64,000 nt of DNA from Equus caballus (GCF_041296265.1 NC_091693.1:6481001-6545000), one strand, 5' to 3'; counted from the first letter of the stretch, positions 33,486-44,720 are shown. Translations and numbers: made by a program. The notes: generated from the letters alone by a model not told the origin.

Positions 33486-33788
33486 TGTAAATTTTGAATG
33501 AATATTTGAATGAATAAATAAATAATCGCTGATGCTGGACAGAACTTGGGTTTGAACCCTTGTGGCGGTACTTAAGTTGTGTTACCTGGAGCAAGTCACA
33601 TCCCCACTGTGGGACACAGGGATCCCAAGACACAATGGTGATGCCCTGAGAAGCAGAGTATCAGCTATGGATTACGTACCCGCTAAAAGGTGGCTACCAT
33701 CATCATGGCCACCATCGTCACTGTTAATATCAATATTATTATTATTGTTACCATCACCCCAGAGATGAGTGCACACCAGTGACAGGGA
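33486..33788. other. MIR fragment and ATT-rich low complexity
   Basis: A MIR-type piece lies at about 33,535-33,615 (AGTTGTGTTACCTGGAGCAAGTCAC), followed by unrecognised sequence with an ATTATTATTATTGTTACC run near 33,735. Confidence 0.5.
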
Positions 33789-34054
33789 TGATGGCAGCTA
33801 ACACCTGTTCAGTGCTCCCCACAACACACCAGGCTCCATTCTAAGCATCTGACACGTATTAATGCTTTAATTTACACAACAATTCTGTGAGATTGGTACT
33901 GTGATTATCGCTGGTTTACAGATGAGAAAGCAGAAGTTCAGAGAGTTTAAGTTACTCGCCTCAATTTAGAGTTGGAAAGCGACGGGACCAGCATTGAACC
34001 CAGGCCCCCAGCTCCGAAGCCTGTGCTTTCCATCACTGCATCGCACTTCCTGCC
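33789..34054 (+). mobile_element. MIR SINE, nearly full length
   Basis: It reads through the whole MIR order: AGCTAACACCTGTTCAGTGC, the GATTGGTACTGTGATTATCG core, TTTACAGATGAGAAAGCAGA, and the CATTGAACCCAGGCCCCCAG 3' part. An ancient tRNA-derived SINE. Confidence 0.85.
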
Positions 34055-34655
34055 CTTACAAGGCAAACTGGATGAGTGCCATTCTAGAGGAGCAGACAAA
34101 ATTCAAGTGGAGGATCAAGGAGGGGAAGACGAAGTCCTCTCGGCCTTGGTCAGGGCATCTCATCTGAGGCCCCCGAGGAGCGAGGAGCAAGGCACACAGT
34201 TGTGGAATTTGCTCCTCATTTTGCATACTGGCGTGGCTCTGGTAACGGAGCTGAAGGCATCTTTTGTGCCGTTGCTCAGCAGTGAGTGACGTCATGGGCA
34301 CTGTCAGGTCTTTATCAGTTCTGCCAGATAAATAGCTAACCGTACGTGTTCTGGAGGAGCCGGCAAGGTACTGAGCAGCAGAGCACTTGGGTTCTCAAAT
34401 AAGAGGTGAGTTTGGGGCCCTGAGGAGCTGTGTGGAGGGGTGTCCTGGCTCTACTGGGGGAAGGGACAGGAGACAGGGCATGACCAGGAAGACAGGCAGG
34501 CTGACCCCACTGGGGAAAGCCTCAGGGCCGTGAGGGAGTGAGGGTGGTGACAGTGTTCCCTGCTGGCAGTTGAAATGCTGCTGGTGGGAGCAGGAAGATC
34601 TCATCCAGACTGCCCTCTCTGTGTCTGTCTGTCTGTCTTTCTCTCTCTCTCTCAG
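34055..34655 (+). other. FFAR3: FFAR3 upstream region and acceptor
   Basis: Unique sequence leading to a (CTGT)n(CT)n tract at about 34,618-34,652 that ends in CAG at 34,655, 14 bp before the FFAR3 start. This looks like the 3' splice site of the coding exon, implying at least one untranslated exon upstream that I cannot place. Confidence 0.5.
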
Positions 34656-34669
34656 CAGTGGCCATGACC

Positions 34670-35656
34670 ATGGACACAAACCTGGACCAGTCCTTCTCCC
34701 CCGGGAACCACTGGCTCTTCTTCTCCGTGTACCTCTTCTCCTTCCTCGTGGGGCTCCCCCTCAACCTCGTGGCCCTGGTGATCTTCGTGGGCAAGCTGCG
34801 GCGCCGCCCCGTGGCCGTGGACGTGCTCTTGCTCAACCTGACCCTCTCGGACCTGCTTCTGCTGCTCTTCCTGCCTTTCCGCATGGCGGAGGCGGCCAGT
34901 GGCATGCACTGGCCCCTGCCTTTCATCCTCTGCCCCTTCTCCGGATTCCTCTTCTTCACCACCATCTATCTCACCTCTCTCTTCCTGGCAGCTGTGAGCA
35001 TCGAGCGCTTCCTGAGTGTGGCCTACCCACTGTGGTACAAGACCCGGCCAAGGCTGGGACAGGCTGGCCTGGTCAGTGGAGCCTGCTGGCTGCTGGCCGG
35101 TGCTCACTGCAGCGTGGTCTACATCATCGAGTTCTCGGGGAACTCCTCCATGGGCCAGGGTAAAAATGGGACCTGCTACCTGGAATTCCAGGAGGACCAG
35201 CTGGCCATTCTCCTGCCCGTCCGGCTGGAGATGGCCGTGGTCCTTTTCGGGGTGCCCCTGCTCATCACCAGCTACTGCTACGGCCACCTGGTGTGGCTGC
35301 TCGGCAGGGGAGCCAGCCACCACCGGCGGAGGAGGGTGGCGGGGCTCGTGGCAGCCACGCTGCTCAACTTCCTCGTCTGCTTTGCGCCTTACAACATGTC
35401 CCATGTCGTGGGCTACGTCCAGGGCAAGAGCCCGACATGGAGAAGCTACGTGCTGCTCCTCAGCACCCTGAATTCCTGCGTCGACCCCTTGGTCTACTAC
35501 TTCTCATCGTCTGGGTTCCAAGCCGACTTTCACGAGCTGCTGCGGAGGCTGACTGGGGCCTGGGGCCCCGGGAGGCAGGAGAGCAGCGTGAAACTGCAGG
35601 AGAGGAAGGAAGGCGAGGGGCAGCTGCAGGAGCCATCCCACAGAGAGGACAGGTAG
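34670..35656 (+). CDS. FFAR3: FFAR3 (GPR41), short-chain free fatty acid receptor, 328 aa
   Basis: A Gi/o-coupled class A GPCR for propionate, butyrate and acetate from gut fermentation, acting in enteroendocrine cells, sympathetic neurons and islets. The start ACCATGG at 34,670 gives M-D-T as in human; another ATG lies two codons upstream in a weaker context. Seven helices are clear. The carboxylate-binding arginines of human FFAR3 (R185 in L-P-V-R-L-E-M; R258 in W-R-S-Y-V) and the histidines in A-H-C-S-V-V-Y and S-H-V-V-G-Y are kept. S-I-E-R-F replaces DRY, as in the family. The C terminus is 18 residues shorter than human (346 aa). Intact, single coding exon. Confidence 0.97.
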   Translation: MDTNLDQSFSPGNHWLFFSVYLFSFLVGLPLNLVALVIFVGKLRRRPVAVDVLLLNLTLSDLLLLLFLPFRMAEAASGMHWPLPFILCPFSGFLFFTTIYLTSLFLAAVSIERFLSVAYPLWYKTRPRLGQAGLVSGACWLLAGAHCSVVYIIEFSGNSSMGQGKNGTCYLEFQEDQLAILLPVRLEMAVVLFGVPLLITSYCYGHLVWLLGRGASHHRRRRVAGLVAATLLNFLVCFAPYNMSHVVGYVQGKSPTWRSYVLLLSTLNSCVDPLVYYFSSSGFQADFHELLRRLTGAWGPGRQESSVKLQERKEGEGQLQEPSHREDR

Positions 35657-36205
35657 AGCTCGCCGGAGGGCCGTGGAGCGGGCGTCATCCCCAGGGAAGC
35701 TCCTGGCTCGTCAAGCAGGCCCTTGGAGTGGCAGGCAGGGGACCGTGCACCCGGGCCGAGCAGGCACCCAGCCTTGCTGAGGACGTGCTCGCCAAAGCCC
35801 AGCACTCGAGCTCACCACGCTGCCCTCCTTTCCCATCCCCACACGCTATGGATTCGGCCCCGGGATGCAGTCAGGGTGAGAGTGCTCCAGAGAAAATGAG
35901 CTCCCCATGGCAACGGGCCAGCTGCTGTGGTTCTCTGAGGGCAGAGGAGGAGTCGAGGGCGGCGTCCAGGGCCCTAGGGAGCTGCCCAGTGACTTGGGAC
36001 AGGAGAGAGGAGGAATGGACCCTTCGGAGCTGCTCACCCGGCAGGCTGGGAGTCGGGGACAGGACTTCACGCCTGAGGGAGCAGCCTGCTCTCACATGGG
36101 CTTTTCCAGAAAGTTTCTATTGTCCAATCAAGTCAGATTTTCAGGGACGTTTATGGAAAATGACAGAAGAAAAATTACCTAAATAAATCTGGTAGCAAGC
36201 AAAAG
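35657..36205 (+). other. FFAR3: FFAR3 3' UTR (probable)
   Basis: Unique sequence with AATAAA at 36,182-36,187, about 530 bp past the stop. The end is placed about 18 bp beyond it and is an estimate. Confidence 0.55.
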
Positions 36206-38159
36206 AGAACGGTCTTTTCTCATTCTGTGTTTTCTCGTGGTGTACGTGGGTCACGTGGAATTGATGGGTGAAGAGTGAAACGCCTCGCCTCTGAAGGAAG
36301 AGGGCGAAACAGTAAGATGCCCCGATGCTGGGGGAGGGTCTGGGCTGAGGAATGAGAATAATAGCTACCCTGTAGCAAGGAGTCGGCCTGCCACTTTGTC
36401 TGCTCCAATCCTCTCAACAATCATGTGGCCAGTATTATTATTATTCCCCTTTTACAGATGAGGGAATGGGCCAAGGGAGGTGAAGTCTCTGAGATCCTAC
36501 CGCCAGGAAGTGACTGAAGCAGGACTGGAAGCTGGAATGAGCCGACTCCGAAACCCACGCGCCTCACCCACTCGGCTCTTCTGCCCCCAGCTGTGCCTCC
36601 TGCGCCAGGACAGGGCCGGTCACACATCCGGCGTCAGCTGAGGCCGCCTGGCCGGGACAAGCGCAGACAGACCACCATGAGACAGAGAACTAGATGCAAA
36701 GCAGATCGATTATCTATGCTGAAACATCCTCTTCCCAGTCAAGAAACCCTCGAAAAAAATTAAGATAATTAGTCAGCACAGTTGCCTTCAAAGACAGATG
36801 TACGCTCTTAAGAGCTATTTTTATCCAGATGTGATCATTTAGTAGGTTTGCCTTTTCCACTGACCGGTGGTACACGAGAGACAGGTGGTCAGGGCCTCCT
36901 CTCCCAGCAGGGCAACCAGGGCAATGCTGGCACCTGTCAGCACTCAGTCAGCTCTAGTTCAAAAACATTTATTGCACACCTACTGTGTGCACATGGCTGG
37001 GCTCAGGAGTTCAGGGCTTTCAATCCTGAAGTCTTTAGCATCTGCTTTCTTCCTGGGGTTGAGGGCCCTGGAGAACGAGGACTGGCTGTGAGTGGGGCTT
37101 GGTCTCAAGTGGAGGGAGAGAGACGTCATCTCTGCGCAGAGATGAAGCTTGAGCTGTCTCTCTGTCCCACGGCTCATCTGTCTGTCCCAAGGTGCTCAGG
37201 CCTGGTGGCTGCTAAGAAGGTGATATGAACATGGGTCTACATGGTTCAGAAAGGGAACAAGGTGACATGCGGTCCTGGGACTCCAGAAGTGGTGACAGGG
37301 ACCCAAGGCTGAGAGGAGTTGGGAACCCCACACTCAAAGAGCGCTGCGAGAGACGGGAGTCTGGCGTCTCCCCGGGGTTTTATAAGGAGGAGTCAGAGGC
37401 AGCCCCACTGGCTCTGCTGCCCCCAAACATCCCCCAGCGCCACCCCACCCCAGTCTGTATAAGCAAAAGGCTGGCGGTGGGGAGGATGGCGTCATGGGGG
37501 TGGGGCCGTGGTCGGGGCAATGAGGGGAGGGGAACAGCGTTCCCCCATCTCTCAGAAGCTGAGAGAACGGACAGTGGGTCCTGGGACCGGCGCCCTGCGC
37601 CCACCTAAGCGGGGGAAAGGGGGCTGCAGAGGTGGCGCGGGAGTGTCTGTGGGAGTGATGGAGCGTGAGGCACCCTCCCTGCACAGCACAGTACAGCAGG
37701 TGTGCATCTCCCGTGGGTGACAGGATCACAGGCGATGGGGGACGTTCTGGGGGTTCCGGAAGAGGTCAAGCCGGGCTGGATCTCCCAAGATGGAGGTCAG
37801 AAGAACTCAATTCTCGCTGCAAAAGAGAGCCAACAACTGGGCACCTGCCTCGCAGTGGACACCAAAAGCTACTCAATGTTAGCTAAAGTGCTGTTTCTCA
37901 CACTTTTTTTAAAGGAGTCTCTTTGGACATTCTTTCCTCCTCAGCACCTTCCCCTCCCTGCCCGTGAAATTTTAATACGACAGACATACTTCTGCCTGCT
38001 TACGTGCATGGCCCTTTGGAAGGCCGCAGGCCATTCTAAGATTTTCTTGCTCCCCTGGAACTAATTCTCACCTCTCTTGGGGGCAGTGTTACCCACGCTG
38101 AGCATGTGTGAGCCATGGAGTGGAACAGCCTGTGTCCCACAACAGCAGCCCAACAAAGC
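36206..38159. other. Intergenic region; MIR and L2 fragments only
   Basis: A plus-strand MIR lies at about 36,400-36,540 (TTATTCCCCTTTTACAGATG core) and a minus-strand L2 3' end at about 36,955-37,050 (AACATTTATTGCACACCTAC). The rest is unique and nothing in it resembles a gene. Confidence 0.5.
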
Positions 38160-38174
38160 TAGGTTTATTCTCTT

Positions 38175-38426
38175 TGTTGTTTTATGCTTTTTGGTGAGGA
38201 TGACTGGCCCTAAGCTAACATCTGTTGCCAATCTTCCTTTTTCTTTTTCTCCCCAAAGCCCCAGTGCACAGTTGTATATCCTGGTTGTAAGTCATTCTAG
38301 TTCCTCTATGTGGGATGCAGCCACAGCATGGCTTGCGTAGGTCCACACCCAGGATCCAAACCTGTGAACCCCAGGCCGCTGAAGCGGAGCACACAAACTT
38401 AACCACCATGCCGCCAGGCCGGCCCC
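38175..38426 (-). mobile_element. ERE1-type SINE, minus strand
   Basis: The reverse complement carries the GGGCCGGCCTGGCGGCATGG start and the GGGGAGAAAAAG 3' segment. Target duplications TAGGTTTATTCTCTT (38,160-38,174) and TGGGTTTATTCTCTT (38,427-38,441) flank it. The B box is decayed, so it is a middle-aged copy. Confidence 0.9.
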
Positions 38427-38441
38427 TGGGTTTATTCTCTT

Positions 38442-38907
38442 GCAGAAGCAAAGGAAACCACACTCCAGGGGAAGTGTGGGCATCTCACAGAAGAAGAGAC
38501 GGTTTATCACAGGGTTCTGGGTAAGGGTGACATGAGGCAAAGTTTCAATTAAGCTGTGTTTGATGGGCTCAAAGCAAAGCAGGGCTGCGTGTAAAGAAGT
38601 CAAGATCAGGTCCAGGATGAGAGCAGACTCAGGGGCCTATTTCTCTGGAAAATACAAAATAAAGCTAAAGGTGGAAATTCGTGTCTGAAAACTTATCTGA
38701 AGTTCTGGGGGCTGAAAAGCGAGGCTGCCTCTCTGTGTCACAGGCTCCTGCCCAGACCCTCCAAGCCGCAGTGGGATGTCCATCTTACTGATGGGATTTC
38801 AAACAGCCAAGTTTCTGATGGTCTGTGATTTTAGAGAACAACTTTTCTCAGCAATATAATTTTATTCCTTAACAAAACAAGTTTTTAAAGGTTTCTGAAA
38901 AGAACTT
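38442..38907. other. Unrecognised intergenic sequence
   Basis: Between two ERE copies. I see no gene, tandem repeat or known element here. Confidence 0.4.
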
Positions 38908-39160
38908 TTTTTTGAGGAAGATTAGCCCTGAGCTAACATCTGCTGCCAATTCACCTTTTTTTTTTTTTTTTTTTTTTGCTGAGGAAGACTGGCCCTGAGC
39001 TAACATCCGTGCCCATCTTCCTCCACCCTTCATGTGGGACGCCTGCCACAGCATGCTTGACAAGTGGTGCGTGGGTTCACACTGAGATCTGAACCGGAGA
39101 ACCTGGGGCCACTGAAGCAGAATGTGCAAACTTACCCACTGGGCCACTGGGCCAGCTCCC
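38908..39160 (-). mobile_element. ERE2-type SINE with duplicated tail, minus strand
   Basis: It shows two copies of the ERE 3' segment in tandem: GAGGAAGATTAGCCCTGAGC at about 38,914 and GAGGAAGACTGGCCCTGAGC at about 38,982, separated by a T-run of 21. One tRNA-like head follows (GGGCCACTGGGCCAGCTCCC end). Target duplication AAAAGAACTT (38,898-38,907) resembles AAAAGGAACTT (39,162-39,172). Confidence 0.8.
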
Positions 39161-39172
39161 AAAAAGGAACTT

Positions 39173-40390
39173 ATTGATGGCCAGAAAGTAGGAGGAACTT
39201 TTCCTTCCTAGAAGGAAGGGACCCCCTTCACCAAAAACTAAGGCAGCGCAACCCAGAAGGATGGCAGGAGGGGAGACTTGGCCCATCCCTGACACAGGCT
39301 CTCTGGCCACAGGTCAGGTCTCAGCTTATAGGAGAACTGGGAGGAGGCTAGAAGTTTTAGTTCACCAAGTGTGGCCAGAAACCCAAGGAAGCTACCCACG
39401 GAGTCATGAAGAAACTGCCAAAGACAGCTCCACACAGCCTGGCTGAAGGCAGCAAGGGGGAAACCACTGCGGGCTCATGCAGAGACAACCTCGGACTATT
39501 CCTAAGCCGGCATCGGTCAGAGGAGGGCACAGGGGCAGGCAGAAGCGAGGAGGACACTGGGCACGGGGAGGCAGCCGACTTGACACCTTTTCCCGAGTTG
39601 AGGACATCACCTACGAGCAGAGCCTGTGGGTAGTTTAGTGAGCGGCCTCCCGTCTGCGTGTGCGCCTGATGGGGCTGGAAAGCTGTGATGCAAAGTGCGA
39701 GACGTTAGTCTGCTTCAGCTTGATCCCGGGAAGGGGGTAAAACCAGACCGGGCCAGGGTCCGGGGAGGAGGAGGGGAGGTGAGAGCACATGGGGTGAGCA
39801 AGAAGCCTGGCAGTCTGCAAAATGAGTTGCAAGCATCATGCAAAAGGAGGAAGCAGAGCAGCAACAAAAGGAGAAAGACACGTGGAAGAAAAGTCAGGCC
39901 ACAGATGCTGGGAGAAGAAAGTCCCAGGTGGAGCCACAGTCTGCGGGGGGTGAACAAACAGAAAGAAGCAGTGTGAGAGACCCCTCAACTTTTTACCTCC
40001 CTCTTTCTGCCATGACTCTTCTGAGTTAAAAAAAAAAAAAAGCCCTAAGTGATACAGGGAGTGGTGGCCCCTCGCACTTTGCAAAGCCTGGAGAAGCCTG
40101 TTGACTTCCCTCTGAGGCCAGTTCTGGAAAACCCATCCGTATGGAGGGAGGTCAAGGCATCAAGGTAGTGGCCTGTGTTCTGGGAAAAGGATGCTGGGAT
40201 CACATTCCAGAAAAAGAATGGGATAGAGGGAGTAAAATCTGGTACACGCTGGCAGAAGCGGGAAGATGCACAGAGTTCACCCCCATGGAGAGGCGGAGCT
40301 AAGAGAAAGAAAATGTTGCAGAAGCAACTGTGGTACAGAAATACTTTTGGAAGGGGGTGATTTTACCGGATTTATACTAGAAGGATACAG
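39173..40390. other. Unrecognised intergenic sequence
   Basis: Unique sequence with no repeat I can name and no coding signal. An A13 run lies at about 40,028-40,040. Open frames up to 93 codons have low-complexity compositions and no recognisable domain. Confidence 0.4.
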
Positions 40391-40870
40391 TGGATAACCA
40401 AATCAGTCATCCCCTGTTGCAGATCCCCCATCCCCAGGGGTCAAATCATAATTGGCACTAATCATGACAATCTTATTCCCCTTTATTGGTGACGGGTCTC
40501 AGGATGGACACGTCACCCACTTCTAGCTAACGAAAGGTAAGAAATCTGCTGGGGGTCTCTGGGAAAGAGTTTCCTCCCTACTGAAAAGAGACAGGTGTGT
40601 GAGGAGCTGCCTTCTCACTTCCTGGTTTGCAAGCTTTTATGTGAGGATGTGATACTTGGAGCTGCAGCAGCCATTTTGGGGCCATAAGGCCACAAACTTG
40701 AAGAAAGTTAACAAGTTAAGAGTGGCAGAGAAGAAGGATGAAAGGGCCTGGGCCCTTCATGATCTCATTGAGCTGGGAGCACCACCTCCAAAGTCATTGT
40801 TAATAAACTTTCCTAGGTTGACTCTCTATTGGCCAGACATTCTCTAACTTGCAACCAAATGCATCTTAAC
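40391..40870 (+). repeat. Ancient interspersed repeat, family not named
   Basis: Contains GTGATACTTGGAGCTGCAGC and CAGCCATTTTGGGGCCATAA, a pattern I recall from an old LTR- or transposon-like mammalian repeat. The 61,000-61,225 segment shows a related pattern. Assignment by eye is weak. Confidence 0.35.
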
Positions 40871-41679
40871 TCGAATGGATAAGGCTACATCTAAGCATCC
40901 TATATCTAAGGATCCTAGAACCTACCGAATGACATCTTCTCTTGTTTTAAATTAGATCCTGGGATTTTTAAACTCTGTTTGCTTTGTAGAGCTCTGAAAT
41001 CTTAGTGTTTGTTTACCTATTATGGCTGGACTCAGGGAAGATTTCTTATGCTTCCAACCCGTATCTCTGGCACCAAGACTTCAGAACTCGCCTCATCCAG
41101 AAAGGGGCTTTTGACTGCCTGGGGCTGCATCGACACAGCATTACGAGATGAAAAGCAAACCTTCCACATGGGACCCTTTCTAAGGTCAAGTATCACTGAC
41201 TGACAGCCTTGACTGCAGGCTCCCCTCCTTTTATTGATAAAAATTCCCACGCTTATTGTGGGGTCTTGACTGCCGTGGAAACAAGAAAGGGTGAAATGAG
41301 TCGGGCGAGCATCACAACAGCCACCCAGTCTTCCTGCCCCTGGAGCCCCTGTGCCACGCGTGCTGCCCACCCGCGGATGAGGACGTGCGCCCCTGGATGC
41401 TCATTTACCGCGTACAATGAACGCACACAGTCAGGGACCCGTGCTCGCCGATTCCCTCGTCCCCGCCCCGCTTTCTAACAATCGTTTTCTCGTGGTTCTC
41501 TCTGCTCTGCTCGGAGCGTGTCTCGTCTTTGTAACACCCTAGAAGCCTCCTTTCAAATAACTCCTCGTTTGCTCATCCTTTGGAGAACAATCGAATTATT
41601 TGCTGTGAATCAAAGGTCAGCCGGAAAAGATGTAAACAGGCCAGTTCACCGCGGAGTGAACTGAGCAAACGGCCAGCGA

Positions 41680-41835
41680 GCTCGGGCGCGGATGGGGCGG
41701 CGGCAGCGCTCCTGCGGCCCCACGCCAGCCCCGGGGAGCGCCCGGCGGGGCCCTGCGAGAGGAGACCCGTGCGGAGGCCTGCGGGGGCATCCCTCCCGGC
41801 CTTCTGACCCGGCGAGGTCCTCACGGTGTCGCTCA
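41680..41835. other. Short CpG-rich patch
   Basis: About 155 bp with around 20 CpG dinucleotides (GGGCGCGGATGGGGCGGCGG and similar), surrounded by sequence poor in CpG. It could be a small CpG island, a regulatory element or the GC-rich end of a mobile element. No gene starts here that I can see. Confidence 0.4.
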
Positions 41836-41859
41836 GGAGGGTAGAGCATCCCTGCACAC

Positions 41860-42069
41860 TGGAGACCGTGCGCAAATATTCACGGCAGCTTTCGCTGTGG
41901 GAGCCCCGAACTGGAACCCGCCCAGGTGTCCATCAAAAGGGAGTGGATTTAAGATCCGCGGTGTAGCCGTGCAACAGAACACTGCTGGCAATAAAAAGTC
42001 ATAAACTGCTGAGCTGGGTAACAGGATAGCCTCTGACCGTGATACCGTGATTTATAATAAGAAATAGCT
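41860..42069 (+). mobile_element. Old LINE-1 3' part, plus strand, left piece
   Basis: ATATTCACGGCAGCTTTCGC and CCAGGTGTCCATCAAAAGGG resemble the end of L1 ORF2 and start of the 3' UTR. It is cut by an LTR and resumes near 42,780. Confidence 0.7.
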
Positions 42070-42725
42070 ATTTGGTCTTCCACCCTGTTCCTGGCACGAA
42101 GCTCCTAAAACCCCTGGAAATTCCTGTGATGGGAGCAACGAAGGTGGCTTTTGTTATGCTGATGAGCCGGTTGCCCTCAGAGGCAGCGGGAGATTAGAGG
42201 GTTGAAACTTCCTATCCCAGCCCCTGACCTCGCCAAGGGGTCAGTTGCCAACCGCAGATGATTTTATCAGTCGTGCACACATAATGAAACCTCCATAAAA
42301 CCCCAAAGGACTTGGTTTGGAGAGCTTCTGGGTAGGTGAACATGTGGAGATCTGGGGAGGGTGGCACCCGCGTAGGGCGCGTGGAAGCTCTGTGCCCTTT
42401 CCTGCCTTGCCCAATGCATCTCTTCCATGAGGCTGTTCCTGAGTTAGATCCGTTTATAATAAACCAGTAATCCAGTAAGTAAAAGGTTTCTGTGAGTTCT
42501 GCGAACCAATTAACCAAATGCAAGGACGGGATTGTGGGAACCTCCCATCTGTAGCTGGTTGGTCAGAAGCACGGGTGACAACCTGGACTCCTGCCTGGCA
42601 TTGGCAGTGGGGCAGTCTTGTAGGACCGAACATGTGACCTGGGGAATCTGACGCTTTCCCAGGGAGATGGGGTCAGAACTGAGTTGAATTGTAGGGCACC
42701 CAGCAGGTGTCAGAGAATTGCTTTC
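42070..42725 (+). mobile_element. Solitary class I ERV-type LTR (MER4-like group), fossil
   Basis: Text typical of an ERV1 LTR family is recognisable: AAACCCCTGGAAATTCCTGT, CATAATGAAACCTCCATAAA, a TTATAATAAACCAGTAATCC poly(A) region and GAGTTGAATTGTAGGGCACC near the 3' end. Only the LTR is seen; no internal viral region is present. It sits within an old L1 and is therefore younger. Limits and family name are approximate; divergence suggests an old insertion. Confidence 0.6.
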
Positions 42726-42779
42726 TCTGGGTGGGTATGGGGACCCACCCAGGTTGGAATTGGCACCAGAACCCTTCAC

Positions 42780-43003
42780 TGACAGGAAGCAGATGAGTGG
42801 ATGCCAGGGGCTGAGATGAGAAAGGGTAGGGATTGACTGGGAAGATGCTGAGGGACATTTTAGGGTGATGGAAATGTCCTATAACTCGAGTGGGGTAGGG
42901 GTCACACAGATGTCTGGATTTGTCCAAACTTATGGAACTATATGCTTAAAACGGGTGCATTTTATTGTGTGTAAATTAAGGCTCAATAAAAAAAGTTGAT
43001 TAA
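42780..43003 (+). mobile_element. Old LINE-1 3' end, plus strand, right piece
   Basis: GGATGCCAGGGGCTGAGATG and GGGTGCATTTTATTGTGTGT match the L1 3' UTR end, finishing with AATAAAAAAAG. It continues the 41,860 piece across the LTR. Confidence 0.75.
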
Positions 43004-43985
43004 AAATTTGTGTCACCTCACGCTGTGCCCATATTGTAGGTGTGTACCTAACATCGTCGATAATCTTCCCAAGTTTGAACAAGCCAAGCAGTTCCCTGCC
43101 TTTGCTGTGTCACTCTGCAGAAGCTGTGACTGCTGTGGGACAACCCAGGTTACACAAAAGGGCAGAACCCGTGGCACAAATAGGTGACAAATGGCAACCA
43201 GCTCTTATCCTGGTGCTGGAGACATTCGAGAGTAGGAGGGACTGTGGCCAAGGGGAGAGGAGAGGGCACGGCTCGTCTAAATTCAGCTCCTGTCTTGTTC
43301 CCAAGCAGGGCTGTGGGCTCGAACCCACCACACCTCCCAGCTGCTCAAGTAGAAAATCCAGCTGTTATTGCTGTTTCTGAAATCTTATATTCTTTTAAGC
43401 TGGTGACGAATTCAAAGTGTTAAAGTGTTGTGTGTGGTGAAAACAAACCAGGCCTGAGGTGTGGATGGGCTCCAAGCCTCGGGTCTGTGGGCTCAGACAT
43501 TGGGGACGGTGTGGAAGGAAGCCGGAGGAGGTGTCATTTTGCCATGAGTGCAGCTCAGAGGTAACTTTTCCCCTATCTGAGGGCAGCCAGTGGCAGAGAT
43601 TGGCCAACGTTCTAAAATCCTTCCAACAGTTCCTTGTTCTTATCCGCGGTCCCTGCCCACCTCAGCAGCCTTCTCTGAGAGCCAGTGCCCTTGCCCACAG
43701 GCAGGCTGCGGAGGACATGGCTAGGTGGCCAAGAGGAGCTCCGAGGAGCCCAGGAGTCCCGATCCCTCCAGCTCAGCCCGGCTCCCCCTCCCACCCCCAC
43801 GTTCTGGCAAGCCTTGCTCTGGAAGGCTCCCCAGAGCCTTGTGCTCCTCCTCGACAGCCTCCCCCAGGCGTTGGAGTCCATTCCCATGGCTTCAGCCACT
43901 AATGACTCCCACGCGTCCATCTCCAGCCCCAGTCTCTTATACATCCAACTGTGTACAGGGGCATCTCAACCCGGGCGTCGTTTCT
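43004..43985. other. Unrecognised intergenic sequence
   Basis: Unique DNA with no gene or repeat I can identify. Chance frames of up to 147 codons lack any family resemblance. Confidence 0.4.
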
Positions 43986-44720
43986 TTTTTTTTTTTCTTT
44001 TAAGATGTAATTTTTTTTTTTTTATTTTTAGAATGATCATACAAAGAAAAGGAACTTTTTCAGGGACAAGTTTATGGTTCTGTGAATTTTACCACACGTA
44101 GATTCCTGTAACCACCACCACAATCAAGATAAAGGGCAGTTCTAGTCACATCGTCTCTCCCCACTAACTGCCGACAGTCACCGTTTCTTCTTTACCATTA
44201 TACTTTTATTTTTCAAGGATGTCATGGAAATGGAATCCTCCAGTCTTCAGCCTTTTGAGGCTGGCTCCTTTCGCTCAGCATGATGTCTTCGAGATTGATC
44301 CCTGTCAGCTGGAGCATCAGTGTCTGCTCCCTTTGATTGCTGAGGACTTTGCTCCTCTGTGTGACTGCACCGCAATTTGCTTAGTTGTAAAGCACTGAAG
44401 GACGTTTGGGTTGCTTCAGTTCAGGGCAACTATGGACAGGGCTGCTCTAAACACTCGTGTGCAGGGTATTATGTGGGTGTAAGCTTTCATTTCTCTAGCT
44501 TGAATACGCAGACGAGGGATGGCTGCGTCACATGGTAATTGTGTGTCTCCCTTTTCGAGATCCCTTCCGTCCCTCTGTCAGGGCGGCTGCACCATCTGCC
44601 CTCCCTCCAGCAGTAAGCGAGGGATTCGGTTGCTCCACATCCTCAGCAGCGTGTGGTGGTGTTAGCGTTTTCACTTTAGCCGTCCTGACAGGTGGAGAGT
44701 GGTCAGGAAGCCGCTCGTGG
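43986..44720 (-). mobile_element. Old LINE-1 3' region, minus strand
   Basis: Antisense L1 text: ACCACCACCACAATCAAGAT near 44,114, TTCGCTCAGCATGATGTCTT near 44,270, GGACGTTTGGGTTGCTTCAG near 44,400 and TTGCTCCACATCCTCAGCAG near 44,630. It has the same consensus region as 32,770-33,485 and is equally decayed. Confidence 0.85.

Noticed and set aside
34658-34669. Upstream start choices for FFAR3 (GTG at 34,658, ATG at 34,664)
   Set aside because: The ATG at 34,670 has the strong ACCATGG context and aligns with the human start M-D-T; GTG is not a usual start in mammals.
34652-35404. 250-codon minus-strand frame opposite FFAR3
   Set aside because: Antisense shadow of a GC-rich GPCR gene; H-, E- and Q-rich with no recognisable fold.
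35293-36186. 297-codon plus-strand frame overlapping the end of FFAR3 in another frame
   Set aside because: It overlaps conserved FFAR3 coding sequence, has a GC-driven composition rich in R, G, A and E, and lacks any domain. The extension past the FFAR3 stop lies in its 3' UTR.
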